64,000 bases of DNA from an uncultured Prevotellaceae bacterium (GTDB lineage Bacteria; Bacteroidota; Bacteroidia; Bacteroidales; Bacteroidaceae), in NCBI GenBank assembly GCA_947169115.1, contig CAMVOK010000006.1, positions 1 through 64,000 on the forward strand, written 5' to 3'. A model generated the notes under the pieces. It was not told where the DNA came from. It saw nothing but the letters and a program-made list of their open reading frames with translations, and made no database searches. The translations under genes and the position numbers were made by a program. Positions 23,803 to 32,197 of this stretch are shown in pieces; within the stretch, counting starts at the first letter, position 1; every line of letters begins with the position of its first letter.

Positions 23803-26208
23803 TTAGAACTCGATAAGCACGCGTCCATTAATCTGCCTGCCCGTCAAGTAGTTTGGAACGGCATATTGTTGTCCCACGACATCAGTCACCCAATAGTAAC
23901 CTGAGACATTGTTGAAGCCGAAGATGTTGAAGCAGTCAAGCCCTAACCAAATGTTCTTCACGGCATTGTGTTTCAGATGCCGGTCCTCGTTGTTTAGGGC
24001 ACGATAGTTCATGCCAATGTCAACACGTTTGTAGGCTGGAGCACGGAAAGCTTGTTTCTCCAGGCCTGTATGTGGTGGGCCAAAGGGAAGGCCGTCGGCA
24101 AATGATGCTTTCAAATTCATTTTCCATCGTTTGGTTCCTGGGAAATAATCGGAGAAAAAGAAGTTGAGGTTCCATCGCTGGTCGGTGGGCTGAGGTATTT
24201 TCTTCCCGTGTAGAGTCATTTGCGCTTTCATCAAACCAAAACTTATCCAGCTATCGGTTCCTTTCACCATCTCGCCATATACTTTGAAATCTATGCCCGT
24301 TACAAATCCTGTAGCGATATTCTCTCCGTAATAAACAACCTTGACGTTATCTACGTTATATGGATTGATACGACTTTGCGCCTTATAGTACATCTCGGTA
24401 GTAAAACGGAATGGCCGTTGTGCAATATGGAATCTGTATTCCAGGCCAGCCAAAATCTGGAACGAGCGTTGCGACTTGATGTCCTTGTTTAGTTCAACTC
24501 GTGTATTGCCATTCTCTGTGATGGTGTCACGCAGTTCCTTGTAGAAAGGACGTTGATAGTAAAGCCCCGTGGCCAGACGGAACGTAAAGTTGTCATTTTT
24601 CTTTGGTACATAGCCCATGGACACACGTGGCGAGAAAAGCCATTCGCGGTTCCAGTTCCAAAAGGAGAGGCGTGCACCATAGTTTACATTGATAATGCCT
24701 ATTGACGATTCTTTCCTCCAGGTGTCCTGTACATAGGTTTCCAGATGGTCGCTTGAGATGTTGTTGATGCTCTTGAGATTATAAATGAGCATGAGGTCGT
24801 TGCCCGTGTGTGGTATGCTGTAGCCACTACTATCCCGGCTTTCCCATTCACGGTAGTTTTCCTTGATGTGTTCGTGTTTCCAGCCAATGCCAGCCAGCAA
24901 TGCGTGATTCCTACGTTGAAGGCTGTAGCTGAGTTTCAAGGCTTGTGTACTACTGGTTAACAGGTTTCGTGCATGCTCCATATATGTGCCTACACCCAAC
25001 TGCTCATCGGTATTTGTCTCATTGAGCCAATACTGTCCTTGTATATCATAGGTTTCTCTTTCCTTCGTGGAGAAAGCACTGAATGCCATACTTAAATTAG
25101 AACGTTCATTAATGCGTCGGGTAAGTTTTGCCGTCCCAAAGAGAGTGCGGAAGAGGTCCTCTTCCTTACCGTCGAAATAGACACGGAAACTCTTTACATC
25201 TTCCATTGTTCCAAAACGTGTTTCTCGGTCTTTGGGTACAAAATTGTAGTTGTTCTTAGAGATATATCCAATAGCATCGAACGTCCAGTTACGTGAAGGC
25301 GACCATGATAGATAGGCTTGATAGTCGAGGAAACGGGGACGGTATTCCCCTTTGGTTTCCATGGCACCAAGCATGTATTGATTGGTCTTGTATCGTAGCC
25401 CGTTGGAGAAAGAAAACTTTTTCGTTCCATATCCAGCATACGCATTAGCTCCGAGCAGAGAACCTTGCAACGAGCCTTCCCATCCTCGGGGCTTGTGGTA
25501 AGTAATGTCAAGTACACTGGACATTTTATCCCCATATTTGGCTTCAAAGCCTCCCGCCGAAAATTCCACGCGTTCCACCATGTCGCTATTGATAACCGAT
25601 AGTCCTTCTTGTTGCCCAGAACTTATAAGGAGAGGGCGATATATTTCTACGCCATTGATGTAAACAAAGTTTTCATCGAAAGAGCCACCACGTACGTTAT
25701 ATTGACTGCTTAACTCATTGTGGGTGGAGACACCAGCCTGAGTGGCAACAAGTTCCTCCACTGCATTTCCCGTGGTCGAAGGCAGTCGTTTCAGTTCTTG
25801 AGTATTCAAGGTTTGGGTCTGTCCCATTTGTCGTCGCTGTTCCTGTACAACCACATCGTCAAGGTGTCTGTCATTTGATTTCATGACCACATTTAACACT
25901 AGTTCTCCCATAGGCTTTTTTAATACCCTTTTCCTTTGGGAAAAACCCATCATCTGATAGATTACTACAACGCTGTCCGCAGTGCGAAAGGAGATATTGT
26001 ATTTGCCATCCAGATTGGCCGTTGTGGCTATTCCTTGTCCTTCAATACGCACAATGACCAGTGGGATGGGTTCTTGGTTCTCGTCAACAACGGTTCCACG
26101 AAGCTTTACCCTGGTTGTATCGCTATTCTCTTGTGCACAAACAATGCAGTTGCCTCCCGCGAAGAAGGTAAGCAACCATAGGAAAGTACACAGTAGTTTT
26201 TGCGTCAT
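23803..26208 (-). CDS. TonB-dependent outer-membrane receptor
   Basis: The 801-residue protein has a signal peptide (MTQKLLCTFLWLLTFFAGGNCIVCA), a carboxypeptidase-regulatory-like N-terminal domain (about 32-110, LRGTVVDENQEPIPLVIVRIEG), a TonB plug (about 125-230, including YNVRGGSFDENFVYINGVEIYRP) and a 22-strand-type barrel ending VLIEF. It is of the FecA/CirA-like type rather than SusC (no SusD partner follows). The upstream small lipoprotein gene is 30 nt away and on the same strand. The ligand is unknown. Confidence 0.9.
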   Translation of the reverse strand: MTQKLLCTFLWLLTFFAGGNCIVCAQENSDTTRVKLRGTVVDENQEPIPLVIVRIEGQGIATTANLDGKYNISFRTADSVVVIYQMMGFSQRKRVLKKPMGELVLNVVMKSNDRHLDDVVVQEQRRQMGQTQTLNTQELKRLPSTTGNAVEELVATQAGVSTHNELSSQYNVRGGSFDENFVYINGVEIYRPLLISSGQQEGLSVINSDMVERVEFSAGGFEAKYGDKMSSVLDITYHKPRGWEGSLQGSLLGANAYAGYGTKKFSFSNGLRYKTNQYMLGAMETKGEYRPRFLDYQAYLSWSPSRNWTFDAIGYISKNNYNFVPKDRETRFGTMEDVKSFRVYFDGKEEDLFRTLFGTAKLTRRINERSNLSMAFSAFSTKERETYDIQGQYWLNETNTDEQLGVGTYMEHARNLLTSSTQALKLSYSLQRRNHALLAGIGWKHEHIKENYREWESRDSSGYSIPHTGNDLMLIYNLKSINNISSDHLETYVQDTWRKESSIGIINVNYGARLSFWNWNREWLFSPRVSMGYVPKKNDNFTFRLATGLYYQRPFYKELRDTITENGNTRVELNKDIKSQRSFQILAGLEYRFHIAQRPFRFTTEMYYKAQSRINPYNVDNVKVVYYGENIATGFVTGIDFKVYGEMVKGTDSWISFGLMKAQMTLHGKKIPQPTDQRWNLNFFFSDYFPGTKRWKMNLKASFADGLPFGPPHTGLEKQAFRAPAYKRVDIGMNYRALNNEDRHLKHNAVKNIWLGLDCFNIFGFNNVSGYYWVTDVVGQQYAVPNYLTGRQINGRVLIEF

Positions 26209-26238
26209 ATTATAATATATAACGCGCGGAGGTTGGTT

Positions 26239-26739
26239 TTATTGCACGGGCAGAGTGAAACTGCCATTAGCCCGACTATAAAGAGTGGAAGATATAGAAT
26301 TAATACTGCCAGTGCATCCAGTGCCTGTACCACCATTATATGAGTTCTGCTCGGCATCGGCAGCGTTGTTCCAACTTGCCGAGAACTGACAAGTATATCT
26401 GCCACTTATGGTATTGGCAGGAATGGTAACCTCCCACGTAGGATTGTCATAACAGCTGACATGGGTTCCCGATGGAGTACTATAGGACAATGTACACTCC
26501 GTGGTTTCACCATTCTCAATAGTTTGTACTTTCAACACCCAATTATGCTGGGCGCCATAAAGATGTACGCCTTGTTGTATTTGCACGGCTGTTATGGTTA
26601 CTTTGTCACCTGCATGTACTACTTGGGGCTCATACTTGAATCCTTGGAAAACAGGAGGCCTTGCTCCTTCTTTTTCATTGTCACAGGCAAACAAGCAAAG
26701 GGCAAACAGCCCCATGATAAGTAGGCGTATTGTTTTCAT
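26239..26739 (-). CDS. Small lipoprotein with Ig-like beta domain
   Basis: A lipoprotein signal with lipobox LFAC precedes about 145 residues of beta-sandwich-like sequence (YEPQVVHAGDKVTITAVQIQQG...). It has no known enzymatic motif. It lies between maf and the TonB receptor, both on the same strand with short gaps, so it may be cotranscribed and may serve the receptor as a surface partner; this is inference. ATG 26739 (MKTIRLLIM) is preferred over 26745. Confidence 0.65.
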   Translation of the reverse strand: MKTIRLLIMGLFALCLFACDNEKEGARPPVFQGFKYEPQVVHAGDKVTITAVQIQQGVHLYGAQHNWVLKVQTIENGETTECTLSYSTPSGTHVSCYDNPTWEVTIPANTISGRYTCQFSASWNNAADAEQNSYNGGTGTGCTGSINSISSTLYSRANGSFTLPVQ

Positions 26740-26741
26740 GT

Positions 26742-27329
26742 TCATAGAATGATGTTGTTTTGTTTAAGTTCTTTATACAGACGTTGAACAGGTAGTCCCA
26801 TTACGTTGAAGTAAGAGCCCTCAATGCGTTCTACCCCAATGTAGCCAATCCATTCTTGTATGCCATAAGAACCGGCTTTGTCTAATGGTTTAAATTTTCT
26901 AACGTAATATTCTATTTCTTCATCTGTTATATTACTAAATGTAACATTGCTTACTGTAGAAAAAGAATGCATGAGATTGGTTGTTAGGAGGGTTACGCCA
27001 GTAATTACCTGATGAGTCTTTCCTCGTAAGGCTTGTAGCATTTTAATGGCATCTTTCTCATCGTTGGGTTTTCCCATAACTTGGCCATCAAGATAGACAA
27101 TGGTATCTGCTGTGATGATGAGTTCATCTTGTCCCATACTGCAACGGTATGCCTCTGCTTTTTTTCTTGAGATGGTCAGTGCTATCTCTTCGCCCGTTAG
27201 ATCATTGGGATATGATTCGTCAATACCCGGCATTAAACGAACCTCAAAATTCAAGCCTAGCCCCGACAGTAATTCCTTACGACGTGGGCTGCCACTTGCC
27301 AAAACTATTTTATATTTCGGATTAAGCAT
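26742..27329 (-). CDS. maf: Maf-family nucleoside triphosphate pyrophosphatase
   Basis: Maf proteins hydrolyse non-canonical or excess NTPs (dTTP/UTP or methylated forms) to monophosphates, guarding the nucleotide pool. The 195-residue protein has the N-terminal SGSPRRKELL, the catalytic region ITADTIVYLDGQVMGKP, and KAGSYGIQE. ATG 27329 (MLNPKYKI) gives the usual length. A longer start at ATG 27356 overlaps the upstream stop (ATGGTGA) and could be used by translational coupling. Confidence 0.93.
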   Translation of the reverse strand: MLNPKYKIVLASGSPRRKELLSGLGLNFEVRLMPGIDESYPNDLTGEEIALTISRKKAEAYRCSMGQDELIITADTIVYLDGQVMGKPNDEKDAIKMLQALRGKTHQVITGVTLLTTNLMHSFSTVSNVTFSNITDEEIEYYVRKFKPLDKAGSYGIQEWIGYIGVERIEGSYFNVMGLPVQRLYKELKQNNIIL

Positions 27330-27349
27330 TAGTGTCCTTTTTACTACTT

Positions 27350-27868
27350 TCACCATCCAAAGGCTTTTTTGTCAGCCATCCACTTTCCTTGTGCCCGTAA
27401 CACTTGTTCCAAGACATCACGTCCGCATCCGCATCCTCCCTTGATTGGACTGATATAGCAACTTATTTCCTTAATTTCTGTTGCAGCATCGGCAGGGCAA
27501 CAGGGGCATCCGCTTCGTATCATTACTTCGTAGTCAGGTATGTCGTCACCCATGTAGAGAACCTCTTCGTCATTAAGGGCGTATTTCTGCAGGAAAGCAT
27601 CGTATATTTCAATCTTCACCGCAACTCCAACATGTATGTCTTGAATGCCAAGTCCCTCGTAGCGAACGCGTATGGCCTCCACCTTAGCTCCTGTTATGAT
27701 GGCAATATGTAGTCCCATTTTCACAGCCAATTGCAGGGCATATCCATCTTTAATATTCACGGTGCGACATGGTGTTCCGTCTTCGTTCATTGGGATGGTT
27801 TCCCGACTCAGCACACCATCCACATCAAAAACGACGGCACGTATCTTTTTTAAATTATAGTTTATCAT
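27350..27868 (-). CDS. KdsC-like HAD phosphatase
   Basis: This family removes the phosphate of KDO-8-phosphate or a related sugar acid. The 172-residue protein has HAD motif I (FDVDGVL), motif II IITGAK and motif [13 protein letters not shown], and lacks a large cap, as KdsC. It carries an unusual run of Cys residues (CPCCPADA and GGCGCG). The first two KDO genes are at 3-5 kb, so it could complete that pathway, though not in the same operon. It overlaps the next upstream gene by 4 nt. Confidence 0.85.
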   Translation of the reverse strand: MINYNLKKIRAVVFDVDGVLSRETIPMNEDGTPCRTVNIKDGYALQLAVKMGLHIAIITGAKVEAIRVRYEGLGIQDIHVGVAVKIEIYDAFLQKYALNDEEVLYMGDDIPDYEVMIRSGCPCCPADAATEIKEISCYISPIKGGCGCGRDVLEQVLRAQGKWMADKKAFGW

Positions 27869-28584
27869 ATAATTTTGTCTTTATGATCAATTCCATGATG
27901 ATGTATGCTTTTACTCATTATCTGATAAATCTCCTTTTTATATCCTGTGAGCATCATTTCCTGCTTTCCGATGACAGACCTGTCATATCGGATAGCAGGT
28001 CCCGTTTGTGCCTCTTGAGGCGTGAGTCTGTGTACTTTCTGAGCTGTTTCATCTATTAATGGAAGCATAATACTGAAAGGAATGTCATGTTCCCGTAGGA
28101 TATCTTCAGCAATTTTATAACAATGATTCGTGAAATTACAGGCAAAGACTGCTGCTAGATGTAGATATTTGCGTGATTCGCTGTCTAATCGGAATGCTAC
28201 TTTGCTGATGGAGTGAGCAAGTTCTTCTAACAGCAATGTGTCTTCCTCTGTTCCCGATTCTACAAATATAGGAATCTCAGCAAAATCTACTAAGCGTTCC
28301 TTGCTGAAGGTCTGCATGGGATAGAACACGCCCCGTCGGGCAGTCGGGATGGTATTTATCGATAAACTGCCGGCGGTATGTACCACCAACTGAGGACATC
28401 CCGCCAATCGTTCGGTTACAGTAGGTACGGCATCGTCTTTGATGCTGATGATGACAATATCGCCAACAATGTCCGTTAATGAAAAGGTACGCCCGTACAA
28501 TTGTTTTACTGTATGACCGGCTTTCGTGAGTGCTGCATGAAGGTTGGAACCTAAATTCCCTGTACCAATAAGTGTTATTACCAT
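27865..28584 (-). CDS. DUF2520 Rossmann-fold oxidoreductase-like protein
   Basis: The 239-residue protein has an N-terminal NAD(P)-binding motif ([12 protein letters not shown]), VFYPMQTFS in the middle, and a helical C-terminal DUF2520 domain, as in the F420-dependent NADP oxidoreductase/ProC-like superfamily. No function has been established for DUF2520 proteins. It overlaps its neighbours on both sides by 4-7 nt, so it is tightly coupled with the KdsC-like and nitroreductase genes. Confidence 0.85.
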   Translation of the reverse strand: MVITLIGTGNLGSNLHAALTKAGHTVKQLYGRTFSLTDIVGDIVIISIKDDAVPTVTERLAGCPQLVVHTAGSLSINTIPTARRGVFYPMQTFSKERLVDFAEIPIFVESGTEEDTLLLEELAHSISKVAFRLDSESRKYLHLAAVFACNFTNHCYKIAEDILREHDIPFSIMLPLIDETAQKVHRLTPQEAQTGPAIRYDRSVIGKQEMMLTGYKKEIYQIMSKSIHHHGIDHKDKII

Positions 28585-29105
28585 GTTTCCTTATGTACCT
28601 TATCCCACATCAGACGATCTTCGTTTTGAGGCTTGCGTTCCATTCCTTTGTGGCCAAGAGCAATGACACAAAGCACTCGCACATCTGCTGGGATGCCTAA
28701 CAAATGGCGCACGTTTTCCTCTGCATCACGTCCCTCGGAATCCTTCCGTTCGCGCATTTGCACCCAACATGCTCCCAAGCCAAGATCCTCGGCTTGTAGC
28801 AGCATCATGGTTGCAGCAACGCTGCTGTCTTCTATCCATGCATCACTTATACTGGGATTGCCCAAAACGACAATGGCTGCAGGAGCACCAGCCAACAATT
28901 CTGCCCCCATGGATTTACATCGCGAAAGATGACCGATAACCTTTCCGTTAGTTACTGTTATAAATTCGTAGCTATGCAGCCCTTTGCTTGATGGTGCCAT
29001 CAACCCGGCCCGCATCACGGCCTTGAGGTCTTCTTCACTTATGGGTTCATCCGTAAACTTGCGATGGCTGCGACGGATGTAAATCAAATCGCTAAAATCT
29101 TTCAT
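28578..29105 (-). CDS. Nitroreductase-family FMN protein
   Basis: The 175-residue protein shows the family motifs YIRRSHRKFTDEPISEEDL, APSSKGLHSYEF, ALGLGACW-like DLGLGACWVQM and the C-terminal ALGHKG. It is first in the run leading to maf. Its own promoter is at 29147-29178. The substrate is unknown. It is distinct from the nitroreductase at 14351. Confidence 0.9.
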   Translation of the reverse strand: MKDFSDLIYIRRSHRKFTDEPISEEDLKAVMRAGLMAPSSKGLHSYEFITVTNGKVIGHLSRCKSMGAELLAGAPAAIVVLGNPSISDAWIEDSSVAATMMLLQAEDLGLGACWVQMRERKDSEGRDAEENVRHLLGIPADVRVLCVIALGHKGMERKPQNEDRLMWDKVHKETW

Positions 29106-29146
29106 AATCCTTGTTGTCTGTATGTCTGTGTATTGATTTCAACTGC

Positions 29147-29178
29147 CAAAGATACGACTTAGTATGCAAATTCCCAAA
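29147..29178 (-). promoter_or_regulatory. Promoter of the nitroreductase-maf run
   Basis: Minus-strand TTTG (29175-29178), 20-nt spacer, TATCTTTG (29147-29154). It is 4 nt from the divergent promoter of the steroid-reductase unit, so the two could share regulation. Confidence 0.8.
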
Positions 29179-29182
29179 TATA

Positions 29183-29214
29183 TTTGAGAAAATCAACTAA
29201 TTTGCGTATCTTTG
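29183..29214 (+). promoter_or_regulatory. Promoter of the steroid 5-alpha-reductase-like operon
   Basis: TTTG (29183-29186), 20-nt spacer, TATCTTTG (29207-29214): a full match. Transcription would start near 29220, which excludes the upstream TTG at 29212 and fixes ATG 29245 as the start. Confidence 0.82.
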
Positions 29215-29244
29215 CAGAGCGTAAACAACTGCATATTAGTAAAA

Positions 29245-30012
29245 ATGCCAAAGGAATGTTTTGACTATCTAGTGTGGGGTATGACGGTGATGGCCGCCGT
29301 GGTATTTGTTAGTCTCTACTTCGTAACAGCGGGCTATGGTCAATTCCGTACACGCCAATGGGGGTGGAGTATAGATAATCGTATTGCATGGACATTGATG
29401 GAAGCACCCGTTTTTCTAGTAATGTTTCTTATTTGGTTCTTTTCACCGATTCGTTGGCAGCTGCCTCAGCTCGTTTTATTCGGACTGTTTCAAATCCATT
29501 ATTTCCAACGGTCATTTGTTTTTCCCTGGTTGATGACAGGGCGAAGCCAAATGCCTGTGGCTATTATGTCTATGGGCGTTGTATTTAATGTTATAAATGG
29601 CCTCATGCAAGGTGGCGGACTTTATTGGTATCCCAATCCTGACTTCCAAGAAGGTGCCACATACCTATATCGATGGAATGCCCTATTAGGGATATTGATT
29701 TTTGTCATTGGATTGCTTATCAACTGGCATTCCGACCATGTCATCCGACATTTGCGTAAACCTGGTGATACACGTCATTATTTGCCACAAAAAGGAATGT
29801 ATCGCTATGTTACTTCGGCTAATTACCTGGGCGAATTGATGGAGTGGATTGGTTTCGCATTGGCTGCAGCTACTCCAGTTGCTTGGGTGTTCCCGATTTG
29901 GACGGCTGCCAACTTGGTACCCAGAGCCCATGCGATACACAACAAATACCGTCAGGAGTTTGGAGATGAAGCTGTAGGACAACGTAAACGCATCATACCA
30001 TTTTTATATTAA
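29245..30012 (+). CDS. Steroid 5-alpha-reductase-family membrane enzyme
   Basis: The 255-residue protein is very hydrophobic with about six transmembrane helices, and its C-terminus matches the 3-oxo-5-alpha-steroid 4-dehydrogenase domain (KGMYRYVTSANYLGELMEWIGFA, then PRAHAIHNKYRQEFG, the NADPH-contact region). Family members reduce the 4,5 double bond of 3-oxo-steroids. In some gut Bacteroidales such genes lie beside an OYE-type reductase and a hydroxysteroid dehydrogenase. Exactly those two families follow here (gap 15 nt, then 4-nt overlap). Bile acid or sterol is a likely substrate, but this is inferred from the family and the context. Confidence 0.85.
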   Translation: MPKECFDYLVWGMTVMAAVVFVSLYFVTAGYGQFRTRQWGWSIDNRIAWTLMEAPVFLVMFLIWFFSPIRWQLPQLVLFGLFQIHYFQRSFVFPWLMTGRSQMPVAIMSMGVVFNVINGLMQGGGLYWYPNPDFQEGATYLYRWNALLGILIFVIGLLINWHSDHVIRHLRKPGDTRHYLPQKGMYRYVTSANYLGELMEWIGFALAAATPVAWVFPIWTAANLVPRAHAIHNKYRQEFGDEAVGQRKRIIPFLY

Positions 30013-30027
30013 AAACATTCATTATTA

Positions 30028-31272
30028 ATGAACAAGATATTTGAGGAGGCTCATATTGGACCGCTAACTCTTAGGAACAGAACCATTCGCAGTGCTGCTT
30101 TCGAAAGCATGTGTCCTGGACACGAACCCAGCCAAATGCTGTATGACTACCATACCAGCGTAGCACGTGGAGGAATTGGTATGACTACTATTGCCTATGC
30201 TGCTGTGACAGAGAGTGGACTCAGCTTTGATAGACAACTTGTTATGAAACCAGAGATTGTTCCTGGTTTGCGTCGTTTAACAGATGGGATTCATCATGAA
30301 GGAGCGGCTGCCGGCATCCAGCTTGGACATTGTGGCAACATGAGTCATAAAGCAATCTGCGGTTGTATCCCAGTTGGGGCATCAAATGGTTTTAATCTTT
30401 ATAGTCCGACCCTTGTTCGTGGTTTACGCCGAGACGAATTGCCATCATTAGCTCGTAAGTTTGGGGAGTCCGTAAATTTGGCTCGTGAAGCAGGCTTCGA
30501 TGAGGTGGAAATACATTGTGGGCATGGTTATCTGATAGACCAGTTTTTAAATCCCTATTTCAACCATCGTCAAGACGAGTTCGGGGGCTCGCTTGAGAAC
30601 CGTATGCGTTTTATGACCATGTGCCTGGAGGAGGTAATGAAAGCAGCAGGTAACGACATGGCCGTAGTCTGCAAGATGAACATGCGAGACGGACTGAAGA
30701 ATGGCATTTCACTTGAGGAACATAGCATACCCGTAGCACGTCGTTTGCATGAGTTGGGGGTACATGCGTTAGTCTTAAGCGGTGGCTTGGTGAGTGCAAC
30801 GCCAATGTACGTAATGCGTGGAGAGTTACCACTCCAAACTATGACGCACTATATGGATAAATGGTGGCTGAAGTATGGCATTCGTTCATGCAAGCCTTTG
30901 GTGCGTAATATATTGACACGTCCTGTTCATTACGAGGAAGCGTTCTTCCTGGAAGATGCGCTAAAGTTCCGTGAAGCCATGCCGGACATGAAATTTATTT
31001 ATGTCGGTGGTCTCGTTGCTGGCGACAAGATTAACGAGGTGCTAAGTCATGGCTTCGAGGCCGTACAGATGGCTCGTAGCCTGCTCAATGAACCAGACTT
31101 TGTCAACCGTCTTCACGAAGACCCTCATCATCGTTGTGGTTGCAAGCATAGTAACTATTGTATTGGTAGAATGTACACTGTTGAAATGGCTTGTCATCAA
31201 CATCTTAATAATTCGTTACCAAGTGATTTGCAACGCGAAATAGATAGAATCGAAAAAGAACAAAATCAATGA
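30028..31272 (+). CDS. Old-Yellow-Enzyme-like NADH:flavin oxidoreductase
   Basis: The 414-residue protein has an FMN-binding TIM barrel (LRNRTIRSAAFE, then QLGHCG, VEIHCGHGYLIDQFLNPYFNHRQDEFGGS, and a VGG/MARS phosphate site) as in BaiCD/BaiH and 2,4-dienoyl-CoA reductase. It lacks their C-terminal FAD/NAD domain. Near the C-terminus four Cys are spaced C-x-C-x5-C-x10-C (CGCKHSNYC...C), likely an Fe-S site. BaiH-type enzymes act on the 4- or 5-ene of 3-oxo bile acids. Its neighbours suggest the 5-beta counterpart of the preceding gene. Confidence 0.88.
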   Translation: MNKIFEEAHIGPLTLRNRTIRSAAFESMCPGHEPSQMLYDYHTSVARGGIGMTTIAYAAVTESGLSFDRQLVMKPEIVPGLRRLTDGIHHEGAAAGIQLGHCGNMSHKAICGCIPVGASNGFNLYSPTLVRGLRRDELPSLARKFGESVNLAREAGFDEVEIHCGHGYLIDQFLNPYFNHRQDEFGGSLENRMRFMTMCLEEVMKAAGNDMAVVCKMNMRDGLKNGISLEEHSIPVARRLHELGVHALVLSGGLVSATPMYVMRGELPLQTMTHYMDKWWLKYGIRSCKPLVRNILTRPVHYEEAFFLEDALKFREAMPDMKFIYVGGLVAGDKINEVLSHGFEAVQMARSLLNEPDFVNRLHEDPHHRCGCKHSNYCIGRMYTVEMACHQHLNNSLPSDLQREIDRIEKEQNQ

Positions 31273-32108
31273 AACTTGCTATTATAACTGGTGCCGATGG
31301 AGGCATGGGATACGAGGAGGCGAAAGCCGTTGCTCAGGCTGGATACCAGACTATCATGGCTTGCTATTGTCCTAAATTGGCTATGGCAAAGTGTGAGAGT
31401 TTAAAGGCAGAAACAGGTAATCCCAATATTGAGGTTATTGGTATTAACTTAGCAGATTTAGCTTCAGTCAGACGTTTTGTGGATGAAGTGAAGAGTAGAT
31501 ACCAACGTGTTGATTTGTTAATGAACAATGCTGGCACAATGGAGACAGGTTACCATATTACCGTGGATGGACTGGAGCGAACGGTCAGTGTTAACTATGT
31601 TGGTCCATATTTGCTTACTCGATTACTTCTTCCTCTGATGGGAGAAGGAAGTCGCATCGTCAACATGGCATCTTGCGTTTATTGTCTGGGTGCACTCAAC
31701 TTCCCGGAATTCTTTGAAAAAGGTCGCAAGGGTTCCTTCTGGCGCATACCCATCTACAGTAATACCAAATTGGCCATAACGCTATTTACCATTGATTTGG
31801 CACGACGTGTAAAAGATAGGGGAATTACGGTTAACGCGGCCGATCCTGGCATTGTATCAACGGGCATCATCCGTATGCAAATGTTTTTCGACCCCATTAC
31901 AGACCTTATTTTCCGTCCACTTATTCGTACGCCTCGGCAGGGGGCAGACACGGCCATCCACTTGTTGTTAGATGAAGATAAATCTCAACAGACAGGAACA
32001 TTCTGCCGTTCGAATAGAATAATTAACTTAGGCGAAAAATATCAAAATCATAAACAGATGAAGGAATTATGGTCACTTACAGAGAACATAGTTCGTGAAT
32101 ATTTGTGA
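31269..32108 (+). CDS. Short-chain dehydrogenase, possible hydroxysteroid dehydrogenase
   Basis: The 279-residue protein has the SDR glycine motif TGADGGMG, NNAGT, the catalytic Ser and YSNTK (Tyr/Lys) and the PG motif (ADPGIVSTG). It overlaps the OYE gene stop by 4 nt, so the two are translationally coupled. SDRs of this kind include 3-beta- and 7-alpha-hydroxysteroid dehydrogenases; retinol-dehydrogenase-like members are equally similar. The specific activity (3-beta would fit the cluster) is inference. Confidence 0.85.
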   Translation: MKLAIITGADGGMGYEEAKAVAQAGYQTIMACYCPKLAMAKCESLKAETGNPNIEVIGINLADLASVRRFVDEVKSRYQRVDLLMNNAGTMETGYHITVDGLERTVSVNYVGPYLLTRLLLPLMGEGSRIVNMASCVYCLGALNFPEFFEKGRKGSFWRIPIYSNTKLAITLFTIDLARRVKDRGITVNAADPGIVSTGIIRMQMFFDPITDLIFRPLIRTPRQGADTAIHLLLDEDKSQQTGTFCRSNRIINLGEKYQNHKQMKELWSLTENIVREYL

Positions 32109-32148
32109 TTATAAAGAGCATTATAATAAATAATCCATTTTTTCTTTG

Positions 32149-32156
32149 TATCTTTG
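32149..32156 (+). promoter_or_regulatory. -7 box of the purF-carAB unit
   Basis: TATCTTTG lies 42 nt before the ATG at 32198, just after the short-chain dehydrogenase gene. No exact -33 TTTG is present in the AT-rich sequence ahead. Confidence 0.55.
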
Positions 32157-32197
32157 CCGAACAAAATAAAAGTTTTCTTTTGTAAACCTGAAAGCCG

